Shown: piece by piece, positions 26,048 to 34,999 of the stretch
How the letters are laid out: the number at the start of each line of letters is the position of its first letter
How positions within the stretch are numbered: the stretch's first letter is position 1
Origin: Woeseiaceae bacterium
GTDB lineage: Bacteria; Pseudomonadota; Gammaproteobacteria; Steroidobacterales; Woeseiaceae
Length of the DNA: 64,000 nucleotides
NCBI GenBank assembly: GCA_021773075.1
Contig: JAJFKT010000026.1
Location: 1 to 64,000 of the forward strand
Direction of reading: 5' to 3'
Notes under the pieces: generated by a model
Database searches by the model: none
Told to the model about the DNA's origin: nothing
What the model saw: only the letters and a program-made list of their open reading frames with translations
Program-made: the position numbers and the translations under genes

Positions 26048-26470
26048 ATGGCTGAGAACAAAACAAAACCGACTATGCAAAGCGCTAGCCGATTCATCAA
26101 CGATATAGAAAATAAACAGAAGCGCTCGGACGTCAAAAAAGTCGCAGCTATGATGCGCAAAGCGACTGGAAAAAAGGCGGCAATGTGGGGCAGCGCGATA
26201 GTGGGTTACGGCCAATACCATTATAAATACGCAAGTGGCAGGGAAGGAGACTACATGCTTGTAGGGTTCTCACCACGCAAACAAGCGTTGACCATATACA
26301 TCATGACTGGTTTTAAGAAATTCGAACCACTGATGAAGAAGTTGGGTAAGTACAAGACCGGAAAATCCTGTCTGTATATCAATAAACTATCTGACGTAGA
26401 CGAACATGTGCTCGAGCGCCTGATCAACGGCTCGGTGAAATCTATGCGCGAGAAATACGAGACAAAGTGA
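26048..26470 (+). CDS. DUF1801 domain protein
   Basis: A 140-residue basic protein with the DUF1801/YdhG-like fold: ASRFINDIENKQKRSDVKKVAAMMRKATGKKAAMWGSAIVGYG in the N-terminal half and YINKLSDVDEHVLERLINGSVKSMREKY at the end. Members are small cytosolic proteins of unknown function. The ATG follows GGGGGC; an upstream start at 25997 lies in the tail of upp and was rejected. Confidence 0.8.
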   Translation: MAENKTKPTMQSASRFINDIENKQKRSDVKKVAAMMRKATGKKAAMWGSAIVGYGQYHYKYASGREGDYMLVGFSPRKQALTIYIMTGFKKFEPLMKKLGKYKTGKSCLYINKLSDVDEHVLERLINGSVKSMREKYETK

Positions 26471-26477
26471 GGTTGTT

Positions 26478-26945
26478 GTGAGCGACATACTGGTTTCACG
26501 GCTGGAGGGTAGCAGGCTCATTGTCGAAACGGCAGAAGGCATCGAAGAATACGATTCACAGTTTCTTGTTGCTGCACTACTCGTGTACGTGGCACGCGCC
26601 GACGGTCAAATCGAACCCGAAGAGTCAGCCAAGATGATCGACTTAATTGAAGATCACTTTCACTTACAGGGTCCAGAGTCGCTTGAGCTAATCACGCGAG
26701 CAATGACCGAGATGATGGAGAAGCCGGAGCTGCGTGGGCTGCTCGTCGATCTGGCACCGACGCTATCGGTGTCGGACAAAGAAAACATAGCGTTGATGGC
26801 GCTCAAAGTTGTTGCCGCGGATGGGCATCGTCATTTTGCCGAAATTGAACAGTTCAACCGTGCCATGGAGGCACTGGGAATCTCCCCGGAGATTGTGCAC
26901 CGAGCGTTCGACCAATACTTTGCCGAAACAATGCCGGGCTTATAG
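26478..26945 (+). CDS. TerB-like acidic helical protein
   Basis: A 155-residue protein starting at GTG 26478 after a GAGG site, eight bases after the DUF1801 gene. It shows the two helical repeats of the TerB/DUF533 family, each with a DGxxxxxE motif: ARADGQIEPEESAKMIDLIEDHF and AADGHRHFAEIEQFNRAMEALGIS. These motifs bind divalent metal in TerB. Involvement in stress or tellurite tolerance is a family property, not shown here. Confidence 0.75.
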   Translation: MSDILVSRLEGSRLIVETAEGIEEYDSQFLVAALLVYVARADGQIEPEESAKMIDLIEDHFHLQGPESLELITRAMTEMMEKPELRGLLVDLAPTLSVSDKENIALMALKVVAADGHRHFAEIEQFNRAMEALGISPEIVHRAFDQYFAETMPGL

Positions 26946-26955
26946 GGGACACACG

Positions 26956-27309
26956 ATGAAATTACTGGGAATTCGATTTTGCGCGGTTGCTGAAGAGGCC
27001 ATTCCGATGGCGCAGTTTTTTACCCAGAGCCTGGGTTTGCCCGAGCGTGATCTTGGTGGTGACTCTGACACGTTTAGCGGTTGTGTCATACCTGCGGGCG
27101 AATCGAGCTGGGTTGAGATTTGGCAAAAAGGTTCCGACATGCCGGCCGGATTGATGTTGCAGCTGGTGGTTGACGACGCTGATGCTGTAGCGGCAAATGC
27201 GAAAGAGAATGGCGTCGAAGTTCAGGGTCCAATGGAAGCGCACGGGGAAAAGATTTATTTCGCCGTTGCTCCCGGTGGCCTCAGCGTGAGTTTTCAACAG
27301 GTTCTGTAG
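26956..27309 (+). CDS. VOC family protein (second copy type)
   Basis: A 117-residue single-domain VOC protein: KLLGIRFCAVAEEAIPMAQFFTQSLGL opens the fold and ENGVEVQGPMEAHGEKIYFAVAPGGLSVSF closes it. It differs clearly from the VOC protein at 25042, so the two are not a recent duplication. A GGGGAC site precedes the ATG. The stop is directly followed by the nhaA start with no spacer. Confidence 0.75.
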   Translation: MKLLGIRFCAVAEEAIPMAQFFTQSLGLPERDLGGDSDTFSGCVIPAGESSWVEIWQKGSDMPAGLMLQLVVDDADAVAANAKENGVEVQGPMEAHGEKIYFAVAPGGLSVSFQQVL

Positions 27310-28488
27310 ATGAAAGCGACGATCAGGAACTTCCTGAAAATGGAGGCTTCTGCTGGCATCGTATTGATGGCTGCTGCTGCGCTAGCGATGTTCGCCGCGA
27401 ACTCTCCGGTTGCGGGATTGTATACGTTCTTTTTGGATACACCTGTCGCCGTCCGTGTAGGCGCTCTTGAGATCGCTAAGCCATTGTTGTTATGGGTAAA
27501 TGACGGCTTGATGGCGATATTTTTCTTCCTCGTAGGGCTGGAGCTCAAGCGCGAATTTCTGGAGGGGGAATTGTCTCGGCCAGCCAATGTCTTGCTGCCG
27601 GCTTTGGGCGCGGTCGGTGGAATGGCGGTACCTGTTGCTGTGTTTGTCTGGTTCAATAACGGTGACCCGGTTGCAATGCAGGGGTGGGCCATACCAGCGG
27701 CAACAGACATTGCATTTGCGCTCGGTATCCTGATGTTGCTTGGCAGTCGCGTGCCAATCTCCTTGAAAGTCTTTCTTGTTTCTTTGGCGATTTTCGATGA
27801 CCTGGGCGCGGTTTTGATTATCGCGATTTTCTATTCTTCTGATTTGTCGACGACGGCACTTATTGCGAGTGCAACATGTCTTGTGATTCTTGCGCTGCTT
27901 AACTTTCGGGGCGTTGGATCTGTTTCGACTTACGTTCTTGTCGGCGTTGTTATGTGGATTGCGGTTCTGAAGTCAGGCGTACATGCGACGCTCGCGGGCG
28001 TCGCGTTAGCTGCGTTCATACCCATGCGAGATTCAAACGACGCCCAGCGCTCACCGTTGCGAGAGCTCGAGCACGATTTGCACTCTGTCGTCGCGTTTGG
28101 CGTTCTGCCACTGTTCGCCTTTGTGAATGCGGGCATTAGTCTTGACGGCGTGAGCTTAGCTGATCTGTTACACAATGTACCTTTGGGGATAGCGGCTGGA
28201 TTGTTCATCGGCAAGCAGGTGGGAATATTCTTACTGTGTTTTTTCGCCATCAAGCTCGGACTTGCGCGACTACCGGAGGGTGCAAACTGGGGCTCGTTGT
28301 ACGGCGTGTCCATCCTCTGTGGCGTGGGATTTACTATGAGCCTGTTTGTAGGTTCGTTGGCTTTTGAAAACAATGCACTTGATCGCGAGGTGCTCTTTGA
28401 CGAACGACTTGGAATTATCGTGGGCTCATTACTGTCGGGAATCGTTGGCTATGTCGTGTTGCATTTGTCGCTACCGCGATCCGAATAA
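27310..28488 (+). CDS. nhaA: Na+/H+ antiporter NhaA
   Basis: A 392-residue inner-membrane antiporter (E. coli 388) that exports sodium in exchange for protons and controls pH and salt balance. The ion-binding aspartates are seen in [11 protein letters not shown], and the discontinuous TM4 region in [15 protein letters not shown]. About 11-12 hydrophobic segments are present. It starts directly after the VOC stop; its own stop overlaps the next ATG (TAATG). Confidence 0.95.
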   Translation: MKATIRNFLKMEASAGIVLMAAAALAMFAANSPVAGLYTFFLDTPVAVRVGALEIAKPLLLWVNDGLMAIFFFLVGLELKREFLEGELSRPANVLLPALGAVGGMAVPVAVFVWFNNGDPVAMQGWAIPAATDIAFALGILMLLGSRVPISLKVFLVSLAIFDDLGAVLIIAIFYSSDLSTTALIASATCLVILALLNFRGVGSVSTYVLVGVVMWIAVLKSGVHATLAGVALAAFIPMRDSNDAQRSPLRELEHDLHSVVAFGVLPLFAFVNAGISLDGVSLADLLHNVPLGIAAGLFIGKQVGIFLLCFFAIKLGLARLPEGANWGSLYGVSILCGVGFTMSLFVGSLAFENNALDREVLFDERLGIIVGSLLSGIVGYVVLHLSLPRSE

Positions 28489-28958
28489 TGCCGTGGTTCC
28501 TCGACAAGGCCGTCGAAGCGGATATTGACGAACTCATGTCATGGTTTCCGGACGCACAATCCGTCGATATCTGGGGCGGCCCCAGATTTCGCTATCCGTT
28601 CGATCGCGAATCTTTTCATGAAGATTGCCGCTGGCAGGAGTTTTCTTCCTTCTGTCTGCGAGATGTAAATGGTAATTTCGCGGCGTTTGGCCAAATAGGG
28701 AAACGCTATAAGCGATCACATTTGGCGCGCCTGATAGCGCACCCGGAAAGGCGCGGGCAGGGTATAGGTCGTATCTTGCTGCAAGAATTAGTCGAGGCAG
28801 CCCGGACCACCCAGAATCGTGAAGAAACTGCCTTGTTCGTATATCAACACAATGCTCCAGCAATTCGATGCTATTTGTCGTTGGCGTTTGAATTTCAGGA
28901 CTACCCGGAAGATGCACCAATGGCGGATGAATGCTATTACATGACGAAAAAGTCTTGA
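28488..28958 (+). CDS. GNAT-family acetyltransferase
   Basis: A 156-residue N-acetyltransferase with the acetyl-CoA pyrophosphate-binding loop RGQGIGRILLQELVEAA (residues about 88-104) after the core strand SHLARLIAHPERR. The start ATG overlaps the nhaA stop. The substrate is unknown. The downstream gene is convergent (uup), with 39 bases between stops and no recognisable terminator. Confidence 0.85.
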   Translation: MPWFLDKAVEADIDELMSWFPDAQSVDIWGGPRFRYPFDRESFHEDCRWQEFSSFCLRDVNGNFAAFGQIGKRYKRSHLARLIAHPERRGQGIGRILLQELVEAARTTQNREETALFVYQHNAPAIRCYLSLAFEFQDYPEDAPMADECYYMTKKS

Positions 28959-28997
28959 ATGGGAGAAATACCCTGCGTGTCGTGTTGCTACTGCAGT

Positions 28998-30896
28998 CTA
29001 TTTGAGCGACTCACTAATCGACTCAAGCTCGCTCCAGCGTTCGATGCGCTGTTCAAGCAGCGTTTCAGCACTACTAAGTTCAAGCAGGGTTTTCTGCACT
29101 GAGGGCTTGTCACCGGAATAGAATTCAGGATTCGCGATCGTACTTTGTAGGCCCGCGATAGCAGATTCCAGCGCCTCGATCTCGGCCGGTAGTTGATCGA
29201 GCTCGCGCTGTTCTTTATAGCTTAATTTAGTTTTGGTTCTATTCTTGCGTTGTTCGGCACTGGCCTGCTTTCTGGCTTCGGCAAAAACAATACTTTCTGT
29301 GTCGGCGAGCTCTCTGCCATGTCGAACCCAGTCGGAATAACCGCCAACGTACTCCTTTGCGCGGCCATCAGCCTCAAAGACCACTGTGCTTGTAACCACA
29401 TTGTCCAGAAACGCACGATCGTGGCTAACGACGATCAAAGTACCGGCATAATCGCACAGCGTCTGCTCCAGAACCTCCAGCGTTTCAATATCGAGGTCGT
29501 TGGTCGGTTCGTCCAAAACCAGAAGATTTGCGGCGCGAGTAAACAGTTTGGCCAGGATGACCCGATTGCGCTCGCCACCCGACAATGCTTTGACGGGCAT
29601 ACCCGACCGCTTCGGTGTGAACAAAAATCCCTTCAGGTAACCAACGATGTGTCGTTCTTTTCCATTCAGCGTGATGTAGGTACGGCCCTCCCCAACGTTA
29701 TAAGCAACCGACTTCTCCAGATCAAGTGTTTGGCGCAGTTGATCAAAGTATCCGATTTCGAGATTTGTACCGTGTTTCAGCGTTCCGGATTGCGGCTCAA
29801 GCTGCTCAAGTAGCAAGCGCAGCAAGGTGGTCTTGCCAACGCCGTTGTTGCCGATTAGACCGATGCGGTCACCACGCATGATCTTTATTGAAAAGTCGCG
29901 AATGACGTTCTCATCGCCATAGCTATAACTAATGTTCTTCGCACGAATGACTTTGCGACCTGACTGCTCAGCCTCTTCAATATGAATTCGTGCCTTGGCG
30001 TCCTGCTTGATCCTGCCTGCAACTTCTTCACGCATTTTCTCAAGTGATCGAACTCGACCTTCGTTGCGCGTACGACGCGCCTTAATGCCTTGCCGAACCC
30101 AGACCTCCTCCTGCCCTAGTTTTTTGTCGAAGCGCGCATTTGCAGTGGCCTCATCCTCAAGTGTTTTTTCCTTCCGTCTCAGAAAGTTGCTGTAGTCGCC
30201 GGGCCAGCTCGTTATTTTACCGCGGTCGATCTCCACGATGCGTGTCGCGAGCCGCTGCAAAAACGCCCGGTCGTGCGTAATAAACAAAACGGCGCCGGAA
30301 TACGAGTAGATACGATCCTCGAGCCATTTGATTGTTGCGATATCGAGATGATTGGTTGGTTCGTCCAGCAACAGCAAATCGGGCTTCTGAACAAGCGCTC
30401 GAGCCAGCGCGACCCGGCGGCGCCAGCCGCCCGAGAGTTCGCTCATCTTCTTATCGGCGGGTAGATTCAGGTCGGTAATAGTCGCGTCGACACGTTGATC
30501 GATATGCCATCCATCATGCGCGTCGATTTTCGCGTGCAGCACTTCGAGCTCGAGCAGCCCATGTTTGTCGAGATTCCGGCTCGACATTTCCTTGTATTGC
30601 TCCACCAGTGCATTGATGTCCTGCAAACCCGAGACAATGACCTCTCGGACGGGAAGCTCGATTGCATCGGGCAAGTCTTGGTGTAACTGGCTAACAATCA
30701 TCCCCGCCTTGGGAATTATCGTGCCCTGATCGGCCTCGATTTCGCCACTGATTAATTTCAATGTTGTTGATTTGCCGGCGCCGTTGCGGCCAATGAGGCA
30801 GACGCGTTCGCCGGGCTCAATCGAAAACTCGGCGTCGCGCAGTATGACCTGTTCGCCAAAATCCAGCCTGATATCTTCGAAGCGCAGCAACGACAT
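28998..30896 (-). CDS. uup: ABC-F ATPase Uup
   Basis: A 632-residue cytosolic protein with two ABC domains (E. coli Uup has 635). Each has a Walker A loop (GRNGAGKST near residue 37 and GNNGVGKTT near 349), a signature (LSGGWRRRVALARAL and LSGGERNRVILAKLF) and a Walker B (LLLLDEPTNHLDI and LLVLDEPTNDLDI). The ABC-F linker and a C-terminal coiled-coil domain (residues about 555-632) are present. Uup-type factors act on ribosomes and reduce precise transposon excision. An AGGAAAAC site precedes the ATG; slyX is divergent. Confidence 0.93.
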   Translation of the reverse strand: MSLLRFEDIRLDFGEQVILRDAEFSIEPGERVCLIGRNGAGKSTTLKLISGEIEADQGTIIPKAGMIVSQLHQDLPDAIELPVREVIVSGLQDINALVEQYKEMSSRNLDKHGLLELEVLHAKIDAHDGWHIDQRVDATITDLNLPADKKMSELSGGWRRRVALARALVQKPDLLLLDEPTNHLDIATIKWLEDRIYSYSGAVLFITHDRAFLQRLATRIVEIDRGKITSWPGDYSNFLRRKEKTLEDEATANARFDKKLGQEEVWVRQGIKARRTRNEGRVRSLEKMREEVAGRIKQDAKARIHIEEAEQSGRKVIRAKNISYSYGDENVIRDFSIKIMRGDRIGLIGNNGVGKTTLLRLLLEQLEPQSGTLKHGTNLEIGYFDQLRQTLDLEKSVAYNVGEGRTYITLNGKERHIVGYLKGFLFTPKRSGMPVKALSGGERNRVILAKLFTRAANLLVLDEPTNDLDIETLEVLEQTLCDYAGTLIVVSHDRAFLDNVVTSTVVFEADGRAKEYVGGYSDWVRHGRELADTESIVFAEARKQASAEQRKNRTKTKLSYKEQRELDQLPAEIEALESAIAGLQSTIANPEFYSGDKPSVQKTLLELSSAETLLEQRIERWSELESISESLK

Positions 30897-30961
30897 GAGG
30901 TTTTCCTATTGAGTAAGCGGTGTATCCTATACGAATTGCTACCCTGTCAGAGGAGATGTGC

Positions 30962-31168
30962 ATGAGCGAGGAACGCTTTATCGATCTGGAGAGCCGACTG
31001 GCGCACCAGGATCAGCTGTTGAACGATCTCAACGAAGTTGTAACAGCGCAGCAGGCGAAGATCATGCAAATGGAGGAGTTGTGCAAGGCTTTGATTCAGC
31101 GCGTACGATCAGTCGGCGACGGAATGTCTGACGATGCTCCTTCCGACGAACGCCCGCCGCACTACTAG
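30962..31168 (+). CDS. slyX: SlyX-like protein
   Basis: A 68-residue protein (E. coli SlyX 72) predicted to be one coiled coil: MSEERFIDLESRLAHQDQLLNDLNEVVTAQQAKIMQMEELCKAL. The C-terminal DDAPSDERPPHY tail is the family signature PPHY. ATG 30962 follows GAGGAGATG; an extension to 30920 was rejected. The function of SlyX is unknown. It is divergent from uup and followed by the YjdF-like gene. Confidence 0.85.
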   Translation: MSEERFIDLESRLAHQDQLLNDLNEVVTAQQAKIMQMEELCKALIQRVRSVGDGMSDDAPSDERPPHY

Positions 31169-31180
31169 CCAGAGATTGAG

Positions 31181-31783
31181 ATGCAAATAGTCTGGGTTGT
31201 TACTTTCAGTGCCGTACTCGTGTGGTCCGGTATCGGGCCGAAAGACTTCATGACCTGGTGTCTCGAAGTTTTCCCGGCAGTCCTTGGCGCTGGCGTCCTT
31301 TGGACTACGCGCAAGCGATTTCCACTCACGACGCTGGTTTACGCTTTGATTCTGGTCCACTGCATCATTTTGATGGTTGGTGGGCATTATACGTATGCCG
31401 AGGTTCCGGTCGGTGACTGGATGCGGGACCTGTTCGATGGGAGCCGTAACAATTACGACAAGCTCGGCCATTTTGCGCAAGGCTTCGTTCCGGCCATGAT
31501 CGCTCGTGAGCTTGTAATTCGGCTGGATGTTTTCAACTCGGTTTACTGGCGCGATTTTTTCATAGTCAGCTTCTGCGTCGGTTTTAGTGCATTTTATGAA
31601 CTTATTGAATGGTGGGTCGCATTGCTGTCTAACGAGGGAGCAGATGCTTTCCTGGGAACTCAGGGCTATATCTGGGACACGCAATCGGATATGGGGCTGG
31701 CATTGATCGGTGCGATAGCAGCGCTGCTGATTCTAAGCAAAATTCACGATAAGCAATTGAGTGCGTTGCATGCAAAAAGCTAG
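31181..31783 (+). CDS. DUF2238/YjdF-like membrane protein
   Basis: A 200-residue protein with five or six hydrophobic segments and the acidic loop DLFDGSRNNYDKLGHFAQGFVPA followed by FYELIEWWVALLSNEGADAFLGTQGYIWDTQSDM. These motifs are the signature of the DUF2238/YjdF family, which is found in many bacteria; the biochemical role is not known. It starts 12 bases after slyX and overlaps the next gene by 14 bases. Confidence 0.82.
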   Translation: MQIVWVVTFSAVLVWSGIGPKDFMTWCLEVFPAVLGAGVLWTTRKRFPLTTLVYALILVHCIILMVGGHYTYAEVPVGDWMRDLFDGSRNNYDKLGHFAQGFVPAMIARELVIRLDVFNSVYWRDFFIVSFCVGFSAFYELIEWWVALLSNEGADAFLGTQGYIWDTQSDMGLALIGAIAALLILSKIHDKQLSALHAKS

Positions 31784-32486
31784 AACTATTATTGCCTTAT
31801 GTCTGTTATTGGCGATCGGCACGGCGTCGGCAAGTGAATGCGTCGTATTGCTGCATGGTTTGGCGAGGACGTCGATGTCCATGAATCCGATGCAGGAAGC
31901 GCTTGAAGAAGAAGGTTATCGTACGGCGAATATCGACTATCCGTCGCGTGACCACGTAATCGCGGAACTCGCGACGATCGCCGTGGACGCCGGTCTTGCC
32001 AGTTGTCGCGAGGATGAAGATGTCGAGAAGATTCACTTCGTTACACATTCTCTGGGCGGCATTCTATTGCGTCAGTTCTTGAGTACTGAATCGATTGACG
32101 ACCTTGGTCGAGTCGTAATGCTTGGACCGCCGAACCAGGGCAGTGCGGCAGCCGACGATATGGAAGGCATTCCAGGATTCGACTGGATTAACGGACCTGC
32201 GGGTAAGGAACTCGGCAAGGGCGAGGGCAGTGTGCCCCTGGCATTGGGGCCGGTTGATTTTGAGTTGGGCGTCATCGCCGGTAATCGAACAATAGACCCG
32301 ATCACCTCGGCTGTGCTCGAAAATCCCGATGATGGAAGAGTGTCTGTTGAAGACACAAAGGTTGAGGGGATGGATGACTTCGTGGTCGTCGAGCATTCAC
32401 ATGCTTTCATGATGCGCATGCAGAAGCCCATAAAGCTGACGATTGAGTTTCTTAGAAGTGGTAGTTTTTCTGCCGCAAGCGAGTAA
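31770..32486 (+). CDS. Exported lipase-like alpha/beta hydrolase
   Basis: A 238-residue protein with a signal peptide (ALCLLLAIGTASAS, cleavage near residue 22). The oxyanion-side motif VVLLHGLARTSMSM is close to the mature N-terminus and the nucleophile elbow HSLGG gives Ser94. It resembles the PGAP1/lipase-like hydrolases found in gammaproteobacteria. The start ATG 31770 lies inside the last codons of the upstream gene. Substrate unknown. Its stop codon is embedded in a palindrome shared with the convergent regulator gene. Confidence 0.8.
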   Translation: MQKARTIIALCLLLAIGTASASECVVLLHGLARTSMSMNPMQEALEEEGYRTANIDYPSRDHVIAELATIAVDAGLASCREDEDVEKIHFVTHSLGGILLRQFLSTESIDDLGRVVMLGPPNQGSAAADDMEGIPGFDWINGPAGKELGKGEGSVPLALGPVDFELGVIAGNRTIDPITSAVLENPDDGRVSVEDTKVEGMDDFVVVEHSHAFMMRMQKPIKLTIEFLRSGSFSAASE

Positions 32487-32498
32487 GGATTACTCGCT
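32478..32498. repeat. Palindrome spanning both stop codons of convergent genes
   Basis: AGCGAGTAA (32478-32486) is the exact reverse complement of TTACTCGCT (32490-32498) with a GGA loop. The TAA stops of the hydrolase (plus) and of the TPR regulator (minus) both lie in its arms, so both proteins end in -SE. No T-run follows on either side. It may act as a simple bidirectional end of transcripts or have arisen by chance. Confidence 0.55.
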
Positions 32499-34904
32499 GT
32501 CGTTACCTACCTGTTTGCGATATCGCGCAAGCAGTGCCGCATCTTCGTCATCCCACCCTTCGCCGGCATTGGTGCGCGCAATGCCCATAAGTTTTGCTGC
32601 CTCGCCAACATTGCCTCGCAATGATTCGTAGGATGCCTGCACCTTCAAACTGTCGGCATCCTCAGGTCGCGCGTTTGCTGCCTCCGATACATGTGGCGCG
32701 GCGGCGTCCGTATCTCCGGTCGTGAGATATTCTTCCGCCAGCAGAATATGAACCGACGCCTGCACGACTGTATCCTGAATGTCGTTTGCATAGCTGAGCA
32801 CTTCCTCAAGTATTGGAATCGCCTCCTGGTGCTGGCCTTGCTCGGAGTGGATTCGGGCAAACACTCGCATTGCAGCAGTTTCGTCACGCCGACGATCTTT
32901 GTCCCGGGCATCATTTAATAGTTCTGTTGCGATAGCCATGGCGTCGTCATAAAGACCCATCTCGATCCTGGTCTCCGCCAATCCTAGTTGAGCGCGGAAG
33001 ACGTTGTGCGGATCCTCGCTAACTCTGGCAATTGCCTCGACTTCGGTATAGCGCCTGGCTGCGTCCTCCGGACGGCCAAGCCGATTCTCGGCTCTCGCTA
33101 TGCGAAGTAATGCAGGAACGCTTATTCGCGGCGCATCGATGTCAATGCCAATATCGTAAGCCTGCATCGCGTGCTGCAACGCGCGCGTGTAGTTGCCGCG
33201 TTGTGCAGCGATATCCGCGATACTGATCAGACTGGAACCAACACCGAACTGATCGTCCAGTTCACGGCGAACAGATAACGCATTCTCTGCCGTCTCGATA
33301 GCCTCGTCATAGAAGCGCTGGCGCGCGTAGATGTCCGACAATCGGTTCATGGCAGTCGCTTCGTTGCGCCTTTCGCCCGTCAGGCGAAAGCTCTCGATCG
33401 CTCGTACTGAATAAGTCTCAGCGTCCTTGAAGTGCCCCATCTGAATCAGGACGCCTGACAGGTTGTTAAGCAAAGCGCCGGGCAAAACCCGAATATCCGC
33501 ATCATCATAAACCTGCTCAGCCTGCCGCATGTACGCCAGTGCTTGCGTTGTGTTATTGATATTTTTCTCGACCAGGCCGAGGTTTTGATACCCGGTTGCA
33601 GCACGCAACTGGTTATTGACCTGTAAGGACAAGTCGACCATTTTTTGAAAAGACTCCAGCGCCTCAGCGTGACGTCGCTTGCTCCAGTAGATCACCCCGA
33701 GTGCGTTCTCGACACTTGCGTGCTCGCGCTTCATGTCGGGCCGGGATACTTCGTCCCTTAACGCAATCAATTCGCGCTCAGCGCCTTCGAAGTCACGTAA
33801 GTTACGAATCGTTAACGCGCGCTCGTAGCGCGGCCAAAAAAGCTGCGGTTCCTGCTCAATAATCATCCCGAACAAACTCTTCGCATCTTCAAAGCGACCC
33901 TCATGGTAGAGGGACATCGCGCGTGCATATGCCTCGTTCAGAAAGTCATCCTTGCTGACAGATGACTGAGCTCCATCCAGCTTCGGCAAGCCGTCCAGGA
34001 TAATCGCTGCAACGGTATCCACGACGTCCTTGGCAAGTTTCGTTGCTTCTTTGCCAACGATTGTGCGGCGCATCGGCCGAACGTCTGCACCGGCCAGCGT
34101 GTAGGTCAGACGATAGAGTCCGTTGCTGTCCTCTAGCCGTGCGCCAATGACGTGAGTTGCAGCCGAGGTTTGTGACAATTTTTTCCGAAACTCACTGCCA
34201 GTGGCGATCAGTTCCGTCAGAGCCGAATCGCCGGCAAGGCCCGCGACTTCTCGTGAGCTCACGGTGTCAATGCCGTTGTCCTGCAGCATACGACTCATCA
34301 AAGCCATGAGTCCGTTGGATACCCAGTCCAGGTCTGCGTCGCCGGTTGCATTTTCTACCGGCAAAATTGCGAGCCTTACCGGGCCGCTAAACGTGGGCGG
34401 TGCAAAATATAACCAGGCCGCGACGATAAGTGCGAAGAGTCCGGCCGCGACACCGATAATTTTAATTTGCTGCAAACTGGGTCTGCGGGGAGTTGTCTGA
34501 TTGACAGCGGCTTTCGAGTCAGCAGGCGGATGATCCGTAACAGTGTCCTCAACGCTCGCCGTGAATCGATAACCGTGGCCATGAACCGTCTTGATTATCG
34601 CTTGCTTGTCCGCGTCGTCACCAACGGCGCGGCGCGCCTTCATTACACAACGCGTCAAGGCTGTCTCGGTAACGATACTGCGTGGCCACAGCGCGTCCTG
34701 CAGTTCGTCCTTATCAACCGCACGTTGGCGATTGCGGATCAGGTACAAGAGAAGCTCGAAGGCCTTCGGCTGCATCGTGACCGTCTCACCGGCCACCGTG
34801 AGCTCGCGTCTGTCCGCATCGATGACACAGTCAGAAAACCTGTAAACCTCTGTTTTTTGGTCTTTTTCTTCGGTCAATGCCACTGGTTCCGGGCGCGTCA
34901 GCAA
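32490..34904 (-). CDS. CadC-like membrane-bound regulator with TPR domain
   Basis: An 804-residue protein in three parts. Residues about 20-115 are an OmpR-type winged helix (YRFSDCVIDADRRELTV, then PKAFELLLYLIRNRQRAVDKDELQDALW and VHGHGYRF). A single membrane helix follows at about 150-170 (GVAAGLFALIVAAWLYF). The rest is a periplasmic module, at its start an adenylate-cyclase-regulator-like segment (LAILPVENATGDADLDWVSNGL), then TPR repeats from about residue 315 to 790. The architecture matches ToxR/CadC one-component regulators. Start is TTG 34904 in the longest frame; GTG 34882 is a likely alternative, as no good ribosome binding site is seen for the TTG. Targets unknown. Confidence 0.88.
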   Translation of the reverse strand: MLTRPEPVALTEEKDQKTEVYRFSDCVIDADRRELTVAGETVTMQPKAFELLLYLIRNRQRAVDKDELQDALWPRSIVTETALTRCVMKARRAVGDDADKQAIIKTVHGHGYRFTASVEDTVTDHPPADSKAAVNQTTPRRPSLQQIKIIGVAAGLFALIVAAWLYFAPPTFSGPVRLAILPVENATGDADLDWVSNGLMALMSRMLQDNGIDTVSSREVAGLAGDSALTELIATGSEFRKKLSQTSAATHVIGARLEDSNGLYRLTYTLAGADVRPMRRTIVGKEATKLAKDVVDTVAAIILDGLPKLDGAQSSVSKDDFLNEAYARAMSLYHEGRFEDAKSLFGMIIEQEPQLFWPRYERALTIRNLRDFEGAERELIALRDEVSRPDMKREHASVENALGVIYWSKRRHAEALESFQKMVDLSLQVNNQLRAATGYQNLGLVEKNINNTTQALAYMRQAEQVYDDADIRVLPGALLNNLSGVLIQMGHFKDAETYSVRAIESFRLTGERRNEATAMNRLSDIYARQRFYDEAIETAENALSVRRELDDQFGVGSSLISIADIAAQRGNYTRALQHAMQAYDIGIDIDAPRISVPALLRIARAENRLGRPEDAARRYTEVEAIARVSEDPHNVFRAQLGLAETRIEMGLYDDAMAIATELLNDARDKDRRRDETAAMRVFARIHSEQGQHQEAIPILEEVLSYANDIQDTVVQASVHILLAEEYLTTGDTDAAAPHVSEAANARPEDADSLKVQASYESLRGNVGEAAKLMGIARTNAGEGWDDEDAALLARYRKQVGNDSE

Positions 34905-34959
34905 ATGGTCATGGTTTAGTCCCTGAGAGGTCAGGACTGTTGACCATGATACGCGGAGA

Positions 34960-34989
34960 CTGCAAATCAGGCCATAAGCTGATTTGCAG
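34960..34989. promoter_or_regulatory. Perfect 11-bp inverted repeat in the divergent gap
   Basis: CTGCAAATCAG (34960-34970) and CTGATTTGCAG (34979-34989) are exact reverse complements with an eight-base spacer. It lies between the divergent CadC-like gene and the broken hydrolase gene, ten bases upstream of the latter's GTG. A second short pair, TCATGGT/ACCATGA, lies at about 34909-34950. This is a plausible operator for the neighbouring regulator, but a hairpin in RNA is equally possible. Confidence 0.45.
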
Positions 34990-34999
34990 GAGAATCAAA

